IMG/VR virus record: IMGVR_UViG_3300030406_003150
Coordinates: 1-64,000 of that record
Reading direction: 5' to 3' (one strand)
Length of the DNA: 64,000 nucleotides
DNA from: a virus
The translations under genes and the position numbers were made by a program. Under the pieces are notes generated by a model. That model was not told where the DNA came from. It saw nothing but the letters and a program-made list of their open reading frames with translations, and made no database searches. This document shows, in pieces, positions 19,223-28,747 of the stretch (position 1 is the stretch's first letter; the number at the start of each line of letters is the position of its first letter).

Positions 19223-20032
19223 TTAGGATAGCTGTCTTTCGATTTCAGCGACGACAGGAGCCGCCGCATCTGTCAAGCAGTATCTAACAAAAACATCAAC
19301 TGGGTCTTGACCAGCAGGCACCGATACGATGAGGCTGTTGGTATCAAACCACTTAACGGCATTGTCATCTGCCTTAATTAACTGATAGTTGATAGCCTGA
19401 CGAACCATAGACTTCATAGATACCACTGGGTTGTCGAATGATTCAATAAACTGTTGAGGGGACTTCTTTGCTTTGATTAGCAAGTCGTGCTTTATTTCTG
19501 CTGCTGGTCTGTCTATATCCATACCGTAAGCTAAAGCTACAGAGCATAGCTGGTCTATGTCTTTGCTTCTAAGCAAGCTAATCGCGTCGTTAATCAAGAA
19601 CTCAGAATCAACATCGATCTCTGCTTTCTTCACTTTGTCAACAAGCTCAAACAGGGAACCTCCGTTCGCCTTATTATCTGGGTGTATGCGTAAATACTCT
19701 TTCAGGTTGGGTTGAGACTTATTTACAAACAGCCTCCCCATGTTGAATATGATGGGGGTTTTTACAGATCTGTCTGATTGCTCGTCCCTCCATATAGAGT
19801 TTTCATTTTCGCAGTAACGAATCTCTCTGACCTTACCGACCTCTTCGTCATAAATCGTAATGCCACTTTGCATCAGCATCATAACGGCTCCAGCGTTGTA
19901 CGCTACGAACTCTTGTATTCCGCTATACTTTTGATTCTCATTGCGCTTAACAGGCTTTCTCTTAGCCTGTTGCTTGGCTGCTGGTGCAGCTTTTTTTGGT
20001 CGCCCTGGAGGGCGCTTGGTTGTTTGATTCAT
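19223..20032 (-). CDS. AT-hook-bearing phage protein of unknown function, 269 aa
   Basis: The first 35 residues are very basic and contain KRPPGRPKK, a classical AT-hook motif that binds the minor groove of AT-rich DNA. The rest (residues 40-269) is a mixed alpha/beta region with no recognised domain. It is the last gene before a terminator and sits between the capsid block and the connector block, with hairpin terminators on both sides, so it may form its own transcript. It could be a DNA-binding virion or packaging protein; only the AT-hook is evident from sequence. Confidence 0.6.
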   Translation of the reverse strand: MNQTTKRPPGRPKKAAPAAKQQAKRKPVKRNENQKYSGIQEFVAYNAGAVMMLMQSGITIYDEEVGKVREIRYCENENSIWRDEQSDRSVKTPIIFNMGRLFVNKSQPNLKEYLRIHPDNKANGGSLFELVDKVKKAEIDVDSEFLINDAISLLRSKDIDQLCSVALAYGMDIDRPAAEIKHDLLIKAKKSPQQFIESFDNPVVSMKSMVRQAINYQLIKADDNAVKWFDTNSLIVSVPAGQDPVDVFVRYCLTDAAAPVVAEIERQLS

Positions 20033-20065
20033 AATGATATTGAATTAAATGTTTTTACAAGAGTA

Positions 20066-20096
20066 GTAAAAGAGAGGAGAGCTATTCTCTCCTCTC
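20066..20096 (-). terminator. rho-independent terminator after the capsid block
   Basis: On the minus strand a perfect 10-bp stem GAGAGGAGAG / CTCTCCTCTC with a five-base loop (AATAG) is followed by TTTTA. It lies 16 bases past the stop of the 129-aa gene and ends 33 bases before the next start. Confidence 0.85.
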
Positions 20097-20111
20097 AGTT
20101 ACCGATTTAGA

Positions 20112-20501
20112 TTAAGCAAAAACTGGAGAGTTGGCGTTAGCACCAATAATATCCAAGTCAGTTGCTGATTGAAGTCCATCCTTTGTAAGCATTACAGAAG
20201 CAGCTTCGTTTGCAGCATTCAAAGTAAGAGTGTTTGAGCCTCTTCTGAAAATCACTGCGGCAGCGGCAGCATCTTCTGAGTTGCTGTTGAGGCTGGTAAT
20301 GTCAACAAAGAAAATCAATCCCGCTGGGCCGATCAAGTCTACCGTGTATGTAGGTGCCGAATCTGCCCCTTGAGCATTGATCAAAACTGTTCTTGAGTCA
20401 ACCTCAAAGTTTACAGTTTTTGCAGTTTCAGTTGCTACAATCTCAAGAGTCAAGGTAGCGCTTGCTGTTTCAGAAAGCAGGGGAAAAAGTTTATCCGCCA
20501 T
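20112..20501 (-). CDS. capsid-linked structural protein (decoration candidate), 129 aa
   Basis: The start is placed at the ATG at 20501 (MADKLFPLLSETASA), not at upstream near-cognate codons, because the stretch before it overlaps a hairpin. The protein is small, Ala/Thr/Ser-rich and beta-like (TLTLEIVATETAKTV, GPAGLIFFVDITSL). It follows the major capsid gene and precedes a strong terminator, a usual position for head decoration or fibre proteins. It shares no obvious motif with known decoration proteins, so the call rests on context. Confidence 0.5.
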   Translation of the reverse strand: MADKLFPLLSETASATLTLEIVATETAKTVNFEVDSRTVLINAQGADSAPTYTVDLIGPAGLIFFVDITSLNSNSEDAAAAAVIFRRGSNTLTLNAANEAASVMLTKDGLQSATDLDIIGANANSPVFA

Positions 20502-20524
20502 AATAATAAGTATTATGAACATCA

Positions 20525-20550
20525 AGAGAAAGCCCCGAAGGGCCTTCTCT
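20525..20550 (-). terminator. GC-rich hairpin after the capsid gene (attenuator or mRNA stabiliser)
   Basis: On the minus strand an 11-bp stem AGAGAAGGCCC / GGGCTTTCTCT (one G-U pair) closes a TTCG tetraloop. No T-run follows, so complete termination is unlikely. It lies 16 bases after the capsid stop and 24 before the next start, which fits partial attenuation or protection of the capsid mRNA 3' end. Confidence 0.6.
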
Positions 20551-20565
20551 GTCAGTTCAGGTTAA

Positions 20566-21987
20566 TTACTTCAATACAACGTGCTGGTTAGCAGCGCGAG
20601 TAACGAGGTTACACTCAGAACGGTAGTTGAACTTAACAGTGTCCTTACCGTTTGTAACGTGACCAAGAACTCCACCGCCTTCTACCCAGTGCTCCATCTC
20701 TCTGCTGTAGTTTCCAGCAGACTTGAAGTTCATCTCCAAAGAAGGAGACTTAATACCAGTAGAAGCGTCAGCTACTTGCGTCATAGGAATCATAGCACCC
20801 TTATGGATTTCGTTGAGTCCACCCAAAGTAGGATCGTTCAACAACTTCCAATCGTGCTTGTGGAAAGTGTATCCACCGCGAGTGAACGACTTAAATCCGA
20901 GCTTTACAGCCAAGTCAGCGTCATTGTTGAATGCGCCGAACTGTCCAGCCAAACCAGCAGTCACCTGAGTAGCGATACCAGAAGCAAGCAAGTTATCGAT
21001 ATCCAAAGAAGTCTTTCTGTTCAGGTACATAGCGTACTCAGCAGGAGCTCCTTCTTTATCGAGCTGAATCAAGATATCGTCGATATCCTTCATGCTAGAG
21101 AATGTTCCGTGAGTTCCACCAGAGAGAGTAGAGATGATACCTCTTCTTTCTACAGCTTGGAAGTAACCCTCAGAACCTGGAATAGTTCCGCTTGCGTCTC
21201 CAGTAGCAGCTGTTTCAACACCGCCGAGAGCGATATCAGCTGCCGATGCTTCAGCTGGAGGACGTGTGCCAACAGCGTCAAGCTGAGAGTACAACAACAT
21301 CATCTCACGCTGATTCATGAAGCGCTTACGAGCATCCATCTCGTTCTTCAAGTACCACATGTACTGTCCGTTTACGTTCAGGTAGCCGATGTTTGTAGCC
21401 TGAGAACCATTCACCTCGTAAGTTTCCTTCGTGATGATGTAAGGATTCTTACGCTTTACCAAACCGTTCTGATAGAACGTAGTTGGCTGGTCAGTACCCT
21501 GAGCGTAGATGTTACCGATGATTGCTGCGGTTCCACTCAATGAGGCGTCAAGCGCCTCGCCGTCAAGACGAACCACGTCAAGAGTATTAGTAGCCGTCTT
21601 AATAACAACTACTCTTTCTCCAGTAGCGAGCAACAACACGTCGTTCACACGGCAAGGCTCGCCAGTTACGGTCAACGTAGCGTTGGCAGCTGGAGAACCC
21701 ACAGCGGCTGACGAGTTAGTGTAAGCAACAGTCTGGTGCAGACGACCCTCTTCGTAGTAATGTACTTCGTCAGCGGTGCCAGCGTTCTTTTTCGCTCCTG
21801 TCATTTCCAGGAAGCCAGTGATGCCCTGATCACCGAAAGTTTCAACATACAGATCTCTTACGTCGGGCTTCGTAGGATCGATTAAATCTCCCAAAGAAGT
21901 ATAGTTCTGTGGGCTGGTTTGAAAGCCTCCGCCTACAAGTCCTTCACTTGATGTGGCGTCGTCTCTATTAGTAATGGAATTAGCCAT
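20566..21987 (-). CDS. major capsid protein, 473 aa
   Basis: Recognised by position directly after an acidic scaffold-like gene, by size (473 aa) and by sequence character. The N-terminus has GGGFQTSPQNYTSLGDLIDP and LYVETFGDQGITGFLEM, as in HK97-fold capsid proteins of Bacteroidota podoviruses and crAss-like phages. The body has mixed beta segments and a KNEMDARKRFMNQREMMLL helix. Codon choice is visibly more restricted than in neighbours, as expected for the most abundant protein. An A/T-rich stretch replaces a Shine-Dalgarno site. A tetraloop hairpin follows the stop. Confidence 0.85.
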   Translation of the reverse strand: MANSITNRDDATSSEGLVGGGFQTSPQNYTSLGDLIDPTKPDVRDLYVETFGDQGITGFLEMTGAKKNAGTADEVHYYEEGRLHQTVAYTNSSAAVGSPAANATLTVTGEPCRVNDVLLLATGERVVVIKTATNTLDVVRLDGEALDASLSGTAAIIGNIYAQGTDQPTTFYQNGLVKRKNPYIITKETYEVNGSQATNIGYLNVNGQYMWYLKNEMDARKRFMNQREMMLLYSQLDAVGTRPPAEASAADIALGGVETAATGDASGTIPGSEGYFQAVERRGIISTLSGGTHGTFSSMKDIDDILIQLDKEGAPAEYAMYLNRKTSLDIDNLLASGIATQVTAGLAGQFGAFNNDADLAVKLGFKSFTRGGYTFHKHDWKLLNDPTLGGLNEIHKGAMIPMTQVADASTGIKSPSLEMNFKSAGNYSREMEHWVEGGGVLGHVTNGKDTVKFNYRSECNLVTRAANQHVVLK

Positions 21988-22009
21988 AATATTTTCTTTT
22001 TATAAAAAC

Positions 22010-23095
22010 TTATACAAATCCGAACCCTCCTTTATTCATCCCCATAGCCTCTCTTAATTGTTCGGTTAGGGGGTCGGGTCCGCTAGGTGCGCTTCCTTGA
22101 CTTGGAGAAGTTGGGGTTGCGTTAGCCGCGTTCTGCACTACCGATCTCTGAGCGTCTGCCATGCCCTGTCTGTAAACAGACTGGATAATCTTATCGGCAT
22201 TGTCGATCAAAGCTCTGTGCATGTTGAGCGTATCGTAATCCCAGCTTCCGTCTTCTCTCACGTATGGATCGAAGAACTCGTCAAGGCGAGCATTTTTCTC
22301 AGCGAGTTGACCCTTGTATGCTTCGTCCATACCGAAGGTAAAGCTGTTACCATTTCCGAGATCGAACTCAATCCCTTCCATAGAGTCTAGCTCCTCCGCC
22401 ATAGCAGAAATCCAAGGCTCATCAATAAATGACTCCGACTCTACAGATTGTCGCTCTGGGGCTTGATATTGCAATCGCATTTCTTCAATACCCTTACGCG
22501 CATTCTCTGCGTCGATTTTCATTTGCAGTTGCGAAAGCTTCACCTCGTCTTCTGAGTTAAGATCTGGATCGAGCTTGTACTTGCTAGAGACCAACAATCC
22601 GATTTCTTCTTGAGAAAGGTTGGGGTAGTCAGATGCCATTTGCACCTGAATAGCAGTCATGTCATCCATTTCGGATGGGTTCATAGACTGATAAACAAAC
22701 CAATCTCTTGGATCACGACCAGTGTTATCAACAAAGTCTGCGATCGCAGCGATTCTTTCGTCGAGCTCTCTTTGCTCCTGCTGTTGCACCGTCAAGTCAT
22801 CGAGGGAATTGATGTCTCTTCCAAGCCTTTCGCTAAGGAAGTTAAAGACTGCTCCTTCGACTTCTTCTGGTGAATATTGTGGTTCTCCCACAGTCTCGTT
22901 TGACTGAGGTTCCGAACTAATTTCTTGTTGAACCTCTGGGGTAGCTTCTACCGTAGGCTGTTGATCTACGGCTGGGGCTTGAGGTTGTTGTACTGAAGCT
23001 ATCTCTTCTTCGCTTACAAAGCTGAAGGACGGCTCTGGTGTGGAGACGGGAGCCTCTTGCTCTACCGCCTCTACGGGTTGTGTATTTTCTTCCAT
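22010..23095 (-). CDS. scaffolding protein candidate, 361 aa
   Basis: The N-terminal 75 residues are Pro/Gln/Glu-rich and disordered. The rest is acidic and helical (LDDLTVQQQEQRELDERIAA, SEDEVKLSQLQMKIDAENA). The C-terminus ends with a short basic-hydrophobic tail (LREAMGMNKGGFGFV). A disordered acidic helical protein immediately upstream of the capsid gene is the classic profile of a phage scaffold that directs procapsid assembly and is then removed. No protease domain is seen. The assignment rests on composition and order, not on a specific motif. Confidence 0.7.
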   Translation of the reverse strand: MEENTQPVEAVEQEAPVSTPEPSFSFVSEEEIASVQQPQAPAVDQQPTVEATPEVQQEISSEPQSNETVGEPQYSPEEVEGAVFNFLSERLGRDINSLDDLTVQQQEQRELDERIAAIADFVDNTGRDPRDWFVYQSMNPSEMDDMTAIQVQMASDYPNLSQEEIGLLVSSKYKLDPDLNSEDEVKLSQLQMKIDAENARKGIEEMRLQYQAPERQSVESESFIDEPWISAMAEELDSMEGIEFDLGNGNSFTFGMDEAYKGQLAEKNARLDEFFDPYVREDGSWDYDTLNMHRALIDNADKIIQSVYRQGMADAQRSVVQNAANATPTSPSQGSAPSGPDPLTEQLREAMGMNKGGFGFV

Positions 23096-23113
23096 TAAAT
23101 TAAAATTCGTTTA

Positions 23114-23377
23114 TTACAGGTATGCAATAACGCCGCAGCCTGAAGTATTGGGAACCACAATACTGGTGTATTCACCTTCGATGGTTTGCCCTTCCTTTAG
23201 GATAAGATCGTAGCCATTGCTGTCTTGAGTTCCGTTAACAAAAAAGTTAGGGGAAGTAACGCCATAAGTTCCAGCACCTGTAACCGTAAACTTAAAAAAG
23301 CTTTTGCCTGTAGGGGCGTTTAGAGTAGTATTTTGAGCGCCTACGTGAACCTCACTCACACTGTTTGGATATGCCAT
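23114..23377 (-). CDS. small virion protein, 87 aa
   Basis: The frame is open further upstream, but the start is placed at the ATG at 23377 (MAYPNSVSEVHVGAQ): a TATATTTG box lies 14 bases upstream of it and the longer version would run into the preceding gene. The product is beta-rich (FFKFTVTGAGTYGVTS, EGEYTSIVVPNTSG) and resembles small head-fibre or decoration proteins. It lies just before the scaffold gene. Function is unknown. Confidence 0.55.
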   Translation of the reverse strand: MAYPNSVSEVHVGAQNTTLNAPTGKSFFKFTVTGAGTYGVTSPNFFVNGTQDSNGYDLILKEGQTIEGEYTSIVVPNTSGCGVIAYL

Positions 23378-23391
23378 TGCTATTCTTTTTG

Positions 23392-23399
23392 CAAATATA
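23392..23399 (-). promoter_or_regulatory. TATATTTG box before the capsid block
   Basis: TATATTTG on the minus strand, 14 bases upstream of the ATG at 23377, in the short gap between the 70-aa basic protein and the first gene of the scaffold-capsid block. No -33 TTG at the 18-base spacing. Confidence 0.45.
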
Positions 23400-23402
23400 T
23401 AA

Positions 23403-23615
23403 TTATTTCTTCTTGCCTTTTCCAGCGCGGATCTTAGCGGCTTCCTTTCTACCAAACTCGCTCTTCACCCTAGCCATAGCCCAGGCATGCTGAGAAACCT
23501 TTGGTCTGTTTCCAGAAGACATGTACGCAGCTAGACCTCGACGATACACCTCTTTCTGTGCAGCGTCAAGACCAGCCATGCCTCCGCCTTTTTTCTTCTT
23601 CTTCTTGGCCTTCAT
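23403..23615 (-). CDS. small lysine-rich phage protein, 70 aa
   Basis: The product starts with a poly-lysine stretch (KAKKKKKKGGG) and ends GKGKKK. Between them lies RRGLAAYMSSGNRPKVSQHA, a segment seen in short conserved proteins and domains of marine phages (of the type catalogued as DUF5824, from memory). Its ATG overlaps the stop of the upstream gene. It is part of a run of five very basic proteins (23403-24890) between the fibre genes and the capsid block, so it may be a virion DNA-binding or capsid-internal protein. Function is not known. Confidence 0.6.
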   Translation of the reverse strand: MKAKKKKKKGGGMAGLDAAQKEVYRRGLAAYMSSGNRPKVSQHAWAMARVKSEFGRKEAAKIRAGKGKKK

Positions 23616-23839
23616 TACATTCCTAGCATTTTCTTGGCCTTAGCTCTTTGTGCTGGGTCTTTCAACAAAGCCTCCATCAAGCTACCGCCGTCCTTGAACA
23701 CCTTTCCGCCGTACATGTACTTAGGCATCTTACCGCCCTTACCCATCATCATAGGCTTCTTAATCATGCCGCCACCTGGCATCTTCTTCACTGGCTTCAT
23801 CATGCCGCCAGCCATCATTTTCTTTTTACCGTGGTCCAT
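23615..23839 (-). CDS. Met/Gly/Lys-rich small protein, 74 aa
   Basis: A strikingly biased protein: the first 50 residues are mostly Met, Gly and Lys in short repeats (KKMMAGGMMKP, KKPMMMGKGGK), followed by YMYGGKVFKDGGSLMEALL and a helical basic tail. The YGGK/DGGS pattern is shared loosely with neighbouring small proteins and with the ends of larger virion proteins here (YGGKLK at 51962-53539). Coupled by overlap to the next gene. The coding call is supported by the neighbouring tight spacing and a clean start; function is unknown. Confidence 0.6.
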   Translation of the reverse strand: MDHGKKKMMAGGMMKPVKKMPGGGMIKKPMMMGKGGKMPKYMYGGKVFKDGGSLMEALLKDPAQRAKAKKMLGM

Positions 23840-23857
23840 AGTTTTATCTTTTAAAAG

Positions 23858-24403
23858 TTATATCTTATCTCGTTGAGCCATAAGCCTTTTGAGCCTAGCC
23901 GCTACAGCTGGAGGAAATCCTTTCTTCTTTCTTTTAGCTTTTGTCCCTCTATGCTTTTTATATATAGCGCTGATCTCAGCCATAAGCTTCTTTCTCTTCC
24001 CTACGTCAGCACTACCACGAGTATACTTCGGGTTGAACTTCATCCCCTTCTTCGCTTTGGGTACTTCACCTCTTTCCTTTTTTGAAATAGCGATAGCTGC
24101 TTGCTGCTTAAGGTTTCCACCGCTCTTGAAAGTAGCTGGTTCTGATAATTTTGGCCTAACTATATACCCTCTTTCATCCTGAGACAATATAATCTCTGGG
24201 TAATCCCTGCCCTCAACTAAATTACGAACAACTGATGTCTCCCCTGGTTTAACACCCATGGACTTGATAGCTTCAGCTACAAGCGCCTCTCGAAGAATGC
24301 TTTTAGCAAGATGCCTCTGCGGTGATCTTTCTTCCATAACAGGAAGATTCATATCGAAATTAATCTGTCGCTTTATGGGTTTTATTTTCTTCTTTCGTGC
24401 CAT
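23858..24403 (-). CDS. basic phage protein, 181 aa
   Basis: The start is taken as the ATG at 24403, which shares its last base with the upstream TGA (TGATG), indicating coupling. The protein is strongly basic at both ends (MARKKKIKPIKRQI and a C-terminal RGTKAKRKKKGFPPAV). The middle contains SKKERGEVPKAKKG and NPKYTRGSADVGKRKK. It resembles basic DNA-binding virion-associated proteins, but no established domain was recognised. Confidence 0.6.
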   Translation of the reverse strand: MARKKKIKPIKRQINFDMNLPVMEERSPQRHLAKSILREALVAEAIKSMGVKPGETSVVRNLVEGRDYPEIILSQDERGYIVRPKLSEPATFKSGGNLKQQAAIAISKKERGEVPKAKKGMKFNPKYTRGSADVGKRKKLMAEISAIYKKHRGTKAKRKKKGFPPAVAARLKRLMAQRDKI

Positions 24404-24597
24404 CACTTCTTCTTTGGGTGGTCAGCCATTTTGAACGTAGCCTTCTTCACGGCACCAGGGTGTGGTACGTAGTCGCCTTTCATAAGATAGTATCTACCTC
24501 CCTCTTCCATCCAGTGAAAGCCCTTCGGTGGATCAATAGACATCTTTCGGCTTGTTACGGTAAACTTCCCGCCCTTCTTGTACTTAGCTACTTTCAT
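24403..24597 (-). CDS. small basic protein, 64 aa
   Basis: ATG at 24597 overlaps the TGA of the preceding gene; a longer GTG start at 24603 is less likely. The protein begins MKVAKYKKGGKFTVTSRKM and ends ADHPKKK. The KKGGKF pattern is shared with neighbours. No domain recognised. Confidence 0.55.
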   Translation of the reverse strand: MKVAKYKKGGKFTVTSRKMSIDPPKGFHWMEEGGRYYLMKGDYVPHPGAVKKATFKMADHPKKK

Positions 24598-24890
24598 CAC
24601 CACTTAGATTTGTTAGCCCAGTACGCTGCACTCATCTTGCCCTTTGCGATGTTGCGTCTGTGTCTAGCCTTGAAGCTGGCTCTCTTTTTCTTCATCTTGT
24701 CGCTCTCTCCAGCCTTTGGCTTGCCCGCTGTCTTGGCACCTTGCTGACCGTAACGTATAAGCTTTACTTTGTTTCCTTCTTTCGCTAACACTATGTGAGA
24801 CTTCTTAGGGTGCTTCGGAGTTCTCTTGGGTTTGTTCACCCCAGATAACCCGTGCTTCTTAAGGAGGTTCTTGACTCTAGTATTAGACAT
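24597..24890 (-). CDS. conserved basic phage protein (YWANK family), 97 aa
   Basis: Very basic and highly patterned. The N-terminal half has NKPKRTPKHPKKSHIVLAK and the C-terminal half ends KARHRRNIAKGKMSAAYWA followed by NKSKW. This C-terminal signature is recalled from many aquatic phages, so the gene is very probably real and conserved, although its function is unknown. A TACCTTTG box lies four bases before the ATG, making this the first gene of the small-basic-protein run. Confidence 0.7.
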   Translation of the reverse strand: MSNTRVKNLLKKHGLSGVNKPKRTPKHPKKSHIVLAKEGNKVKLIRYGQQGAKTAGKPKAGESDKMKKKRASFKARHRRNIAKGKMSAAYWANKSKW

Positions 24891-24894
24891 CTGG

Positions 24895-24902
24895 CAAAGG
24901 TA
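24895..24902 (-). promoter_or_regulatory. TACCTTTG -7-like box
   Basis: TACCTTTG then CCAG then ATG (24890) on the minus strand. The -7 sequence equals that of the strong early promoter at 38532-38539, but no TTGAC lies 18 bases upstream. The four-base spacing to the ATG repeats that at 19157 and 37622. Confidence 0.4.
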
Positions 24903-24916
24903 ATAAAAATAAAAAG

Positions 24917-25174
24917 TTATGGCTTGACGCCATATTCGCCAGCGGGAAGCGTGTAAGTAATTTCTCCTCCATTTACCATATCCAAGTAGGTGTATGTTTT
25001 TGGAGAAGACAATTCCATACTTTCATAAGTAGCTCGCCAGGTTGTTTCGTTAATTTTAATGCACTCGTCTAACGAAGATTCGTTGAACCCAAAAGAAAAG
25101 TTTGGACAATTATCGTCACTCCAGCTTTCCTCTAAATCAGACTCAGAGGTAATATTTACTGTGTATGTAGCCAT
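24917..25174 (-). CDS. small acidic virion-associated protein, 85 aa
   Basis: An acidic, beta-like protein (YTVNITSESDLEESWSDD, EITYTLPAGEYGVKP) two bases after the RCC1-like fibre gene. Position suggests a fibre accessory protein or chaperone. No recognised domain; expression as part of the fibre transcript is inferred from spacing. Confidence 0.5.
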   Translation of the reverse strand: MATYTVNITSESDLEESWSDDNCPNFSFGFNESSLDECIKINETTWRATYESMELSSPKTYTYLDMVNGGEITYTLPAGEYGVKP

Positions 25175-25176
25175 TT

Positions 25177-26534
25177 TTATTGATATTGAGCGATTAACAC
25201 TTCGGCGCTGTTTGAATCTGGTCTTATAATGGCAGCTTCTCCGTTTATCTGAGAGTCTATAAGTAAAGTTGGGCTTGTTATATATGCCCCGCTGGTACTA
25301 TTAGGTGATATATTTCCCTCTCTTGTATACCCAACGTAATAGAGCTTGCCAGATCTTTTTATGATAAGATACTTGACTATGTATTGACCTCGTGCATAGT
25401 AGATGTCTTCAGCATCAGTCCAGGTACTCGTTCTCACAGCGTCTCCAGCCTTATGATCATCCTGGGTTCCGTCTCCACTCATGTAATATTGCCCATCACC
25501 CTGGTGGTAAAAATGACCACTAGAGTTAATCAGGTGTGAAGAGTAGTAGTTAGCGTAAAACTTAGTCCAATCGGTCTGAAGGGTACCGCCAACAGAACCA
25601 GTTTGAACCATGATGGTTTGATCAGAGGTTAAGTTTTGACCTAAAGGTTCGTTGCTGTCACATCTTCCGCAAGCAAAGGCCCTACCGCTTTGAATCGCAG
25701 TTGTGTGGTGATAGCTTGCGTCAACAAAAGAAAAATTATTGTTTGTAGCGCTAACGAGATTCGTAGCATCTACAGCAGTCCACGTAGTTGTGTTTCCTGA
25801 CTGGGTGTTTTGTCCAGTCATTCCGTCGTTGTTTCGCCCAGCAGTGTAAAGCACGTTGCTTGACCCCTTAATAGCAGCAGTATGATTTTGACTGACAGAT
25901 ACGCTAACCCAGTCGCTATCTGTTCCTATTTGAGTCCAATTACCGTAAGACGAAGAGGTTGAACCATTTCCAAACTTTCCGTAACTGTTGTTGCCAATAC
26001 CATAAAGCTTTCCAGAGTTTATAGCTAGTGCAGTAGAAGAACAGGCGGATACGTCTGTCCATCCCGTATCAGAGTCGCCAACCCCTGTAAGCTGAGTAAA
26101 GGTCCTCCGCGAGACACTCCCTGAGCCGCCCCAATAGCTGTTGGATGTAGCCATAATCCACATCTTTCCGTCTGTATCTATAATAAAAATTGCATACCCT
26201 CCAGCCGTCATTTTTGATACGGTTGGGGTAAATGGAGTAGCAGCTCTAGCGTGGATACCATTGACGTCTGAAGAGTAGTTTCTAACTATATCTGTCCCCA
26301 GGGTAAACCCAGTAACATCGTCGCCGCCGCTGTGCTTTCCGCTGGAGGCTGATTCGCTGTAGGGTTGCCTGTATGCCCCTCCCATCTGTATCAATCCAGA
26401 CGTTGGCACTGTGGTGGTGTACGTTCCCGTCCCAGCCACAGGGTCAAAAGCTCCACCAGAGGCTGGAATATCCTGTCCGTTTATAGATGCAATGTTAGCC
26501 ATGTCTATACCGTTTTTCTGATCTATGTCTGGCA

Positions 26535-26535
<1 letters not shown>
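25177..26535 (-). CDS. tail fibre protein with RCC1-like beta-propeller repeats, 452 aa
   Basis: An N-terminal segment (MANIASINGQDIPASGG) typical of Bacteroidota phage fibre proteins precedes several RCC1-type repeats. Each has the pattern W..V....H..A....G.LY..G.N..G..G, for example KLYGIGNNSYGKFGNG and SQNHTAAIKGSSNVLYTAGR (about residues 110-330). RCC1 repeats fold into a seven-bladed propeller, which suits carbohydrate or protein recognition. The start codon overlaps the stop of the collagen-like fibre gene. It is therefore the likely distal, receptor-recognising part of the fibre; the receptor cannot be deduced. Confidence 0.75.
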
Positions 26536-28746
<2,211 letters not shown>

Positions 28747-28747
28747 A

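Noticed and set aside
20581-21543. 320-aa plus-strand frame opposite the capsid gene
   Set aside because: It is a shadow produced by the strongly biased capsid codon use; Ser/Arg/Val-rich with no domain and no start element.
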